A stretch of DNA of 26,887 nucleotides, from the NCBI GenBank assembly GCA_030616165.1, contig JAUWXV010000024.1, forward strand, positions 1 through 26,887, read 5' to 3'. The stretch comes from a bacterium (GTDB lineage Bacteria; SM23-31; JAUVVT01). This document shows, one piece after another, positions 25,867-26,887 of this stretch. The notes under the pieces were generated by a model. The model was not told the origin of the DNA. It saw only the letters and a program-made list of their open reading frames with translations, and searched no databases. The position numbers and the translations under genes are program-made. The first letter of the stretch is position 1. The number at the start of each line of letters is the position of its first letter.

Positions 25867-26265
25867 TTAATAGTCTAAGACTTCTGATGAAATATCGATT
25901 GCTTTTTCTTTCGTTTTTTTAAGCTTTTCAGAAAACTTTAAAATTCCTTCTCTATAAAGGATTATATGTAGAGTAAGTGGTATTTCCTTTGGCCATTCTG
26001 GATGATTTCTATAGTCAGCTTCTATATTTTCAACAACAATTCTTCTTCTCAATGGAACTTTAAGTAGACTTTTGCGTAGATCTTCAAAATTTAATCCTTT
26101 ATACGAAATAAAGAAATCAATATCTTTTGCATCATCTATAGGAATTGTTAAAGTTGAACCAAATAGCATAACTCTATCGATATGATTTTTGTACTTTATA
26201 ATTAAAGATTTTAAATCATTAATAGCCTTTTTAATTTCATGATGTTTAATATTAAAATAAATCAT
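25867..26265 (-). CDS. Small nucleotidyltransferase-fold protein (MNT-like)
   Basis: The 132-residue protein has the core of the polymerase-beta nucleotidyltransferase superfamily: VMLFGS (32-37) followed by D48-x-D50 in DAKDIDFFI. A third acidic residue is a candidate in VVENIEADY (77-85). Such small proteins occur as the nucleotidyltransferase half of HEPN/MNT toxin-antitoxin pairs or as lone enzymes. The neighbour on the same strand is not a HEPN protein, so pairing is not supported here. GGAG lies 9 bases before the ATG. The upstream gene ends 31 bases away, so the two may be cotranscribed. Substrate unknown. Confidence 0.75.
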   Translation of the reverse strand: MIYFNIKHHEIKKAINDLKSLIIKYKNHIDRVMLFGSTLTIPIDDAKDIDFFISYKGLNFEDLRKSLLKVPLRRRIVVENIEADYRNHPEWPKEIPLTLHIILYREGILKFSEKLKKTKEKAIDISSEVLDY

Positions 26266-26296
26266 GACTGATTACTCCAAATTATTTAAAGTTGTA

Positions 26297-26887
26297 TTAA
26301 ATATTCCATATAAAATATACTATCTGTGAAATTATTGCTCCTGCGATTAACCAGGAAACATTCGCAATTTTTTGAGCAATTATTGGTTTTATACCAAAAA
26401 GTCGTTTTTCATAAGTAATTAAAGCTAAAAAAAATTCACTTTCTATAAGTCCTTTTTGCTCAAAAATAATAGAATTATCGTTTTTTTGCTTTGGTGTTGG
26501 ATGAGTTGCCGTAGAAGTTACTTTTTTAGGAAGTGTAAATGAAACTTGAATTTTATCACAAGGATAATCATGTGCACACCAGAACCAAATACAACCAATC
26601 CCTCCTAATGTCGTAATATTTTTTACTTTTTCAATTTTTGTAAAACATTTATATTTAAATTCATATGTGTCTCCAATTTTTAAGGATTTGCCAAAGTATA
26701 TTTCTAAACAGCCATTTTCCTCGGCAGTTTTAAGTGATGACATTGTATATCTAAGTCCATCACCATCTTTGTCTTCAACATAATTAATATATACTTCATC
26801 AGCTTTATAGGCGAAGGTCTCTCTAAATACATCTTTTCCATCTTTCTTCTTTTTGAGAATATAGGAGGTTATATAATCAGCACTTTC
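26297..26887 (-). CDS. Hypothetical protein with C-terminal membrane helix, cut by the window edge
   Basis: The frame is open without a stop to the window end, so the ATG at 26743 is probably internal; 196 residues are visible and the true start lies outside. The visible part is mostly beta-rich and polar, with KKKKDGKD near the edge and the acidic EDKDGDG, then a cysteine-containing stretch (CIWFWCAHDYPC). It ends in one hydrophobic helix, VSWLIAGAIISQIVYFIW, at the very C-terminus, so it looks tail-anchored or single-pass with the body on one side. I do not recognise a family. It precedes the nucleotidyltransferase gene by 31 bases. Confidence 0.7.
   Translation of the reverse strand, partial: ESADYITSYILKKKKDGKDVFRETFAYKADEVYINYVEDKDGDGLRYTMSSLKTAEENGCLEIYFGKSLKIGDTYEFKYKCFTKIEKVKNITTLGGIGCIWFWCAHDYPCDKIQVSFTLPKKVTSTATHPTPKQKNDNSIIFEQKGLIESEFFLALITYEKRLFGIKPIIAQKIANVSWLIAGAIISQIVYFIWNI

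Noticed and set aside
25867-26887. HEPN/MNT toxin-antitoxin pair
   Set aside because: The neighbour is a membrane-anchored beta-rich protein with no HEPN Rx4-6H motif in the visible part.

Overview
The window looks like chromosome from an uncultured, Gram-negative, AT-rich bacterium. The best guess is the PVC or Poribacteria-like space (Planctomycetota, Lentisphaerota and relatives), because giant exported 'PQQ-like' beta-propeller proteins fused to methyltransferase folds and malectin-like domains are typical of those groups. This is inference from protein architecture; no rRNA or marker gene is present.

Layout. Positions 1-195 hold a palindromic repeat. Positions 196-8919 form a minus-strand operon, read right to left: a membrane-anchored thioredoxin-fold-like protein (8919-7699), a MacB/FtsX-type permease (7702-6551), its ABC ATPase (6548-5877), a 1570-residue propeller/methyltransferase/propeller/malectin/TPR protein (5858-1146) and a small exported methyltransferase-fold protein (1062-196). 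A 1025-residue relative with its domains in a different order lies upstream on the same strand (12318-9241). Positions 13150-15325 carry a URO-D family protein and a frameshifted outer-membrane barrel gene. Positions 15721-22915 carry a second copy of the cassette on the plus strand with the same gene order: thioredoxin-like protein, permease, ATPase, 1268-residue propeller protein. A relic region follows (22916-23413), with a broken tRNA-Val and a decayed promoter repeat, then a CE15-type esterase (24808-23414), about 1 kb of repeats, a nucleotidyltransferase and a membrane protein cut by the window edge.

How it fits together. The two cassettes face away from each other and are diverged paralogues. 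Each appears to encode an envelope machine: a cytoplasmic ATPase, a permease with a large periplasmic domain, a single-pass periplasmic partner and a very large exported propeller protein. Three of the four components carry conserved cysteines built around C-x-C: C-x36-C-x-C in both permeases, C-x-C in both thioredoxin-like proteins, and C-x37-C-x(17-19)-C-x-C in the second propeller of all three giant proteins. This suggests a shared metal, cofactor or thiol chemistry in the periplasm. The substrate is unknown. This cassette is the main candidate for an undescribed system.

The intergenic regions carry a diverged repeat family (near 12825-13086, 14355-14456, 23097-23329 and 24970-24986), several GC-rich palindromic repeats typical of dispersed small elements, and clear sigma70-like promoters for the URO-D and esterase genes.
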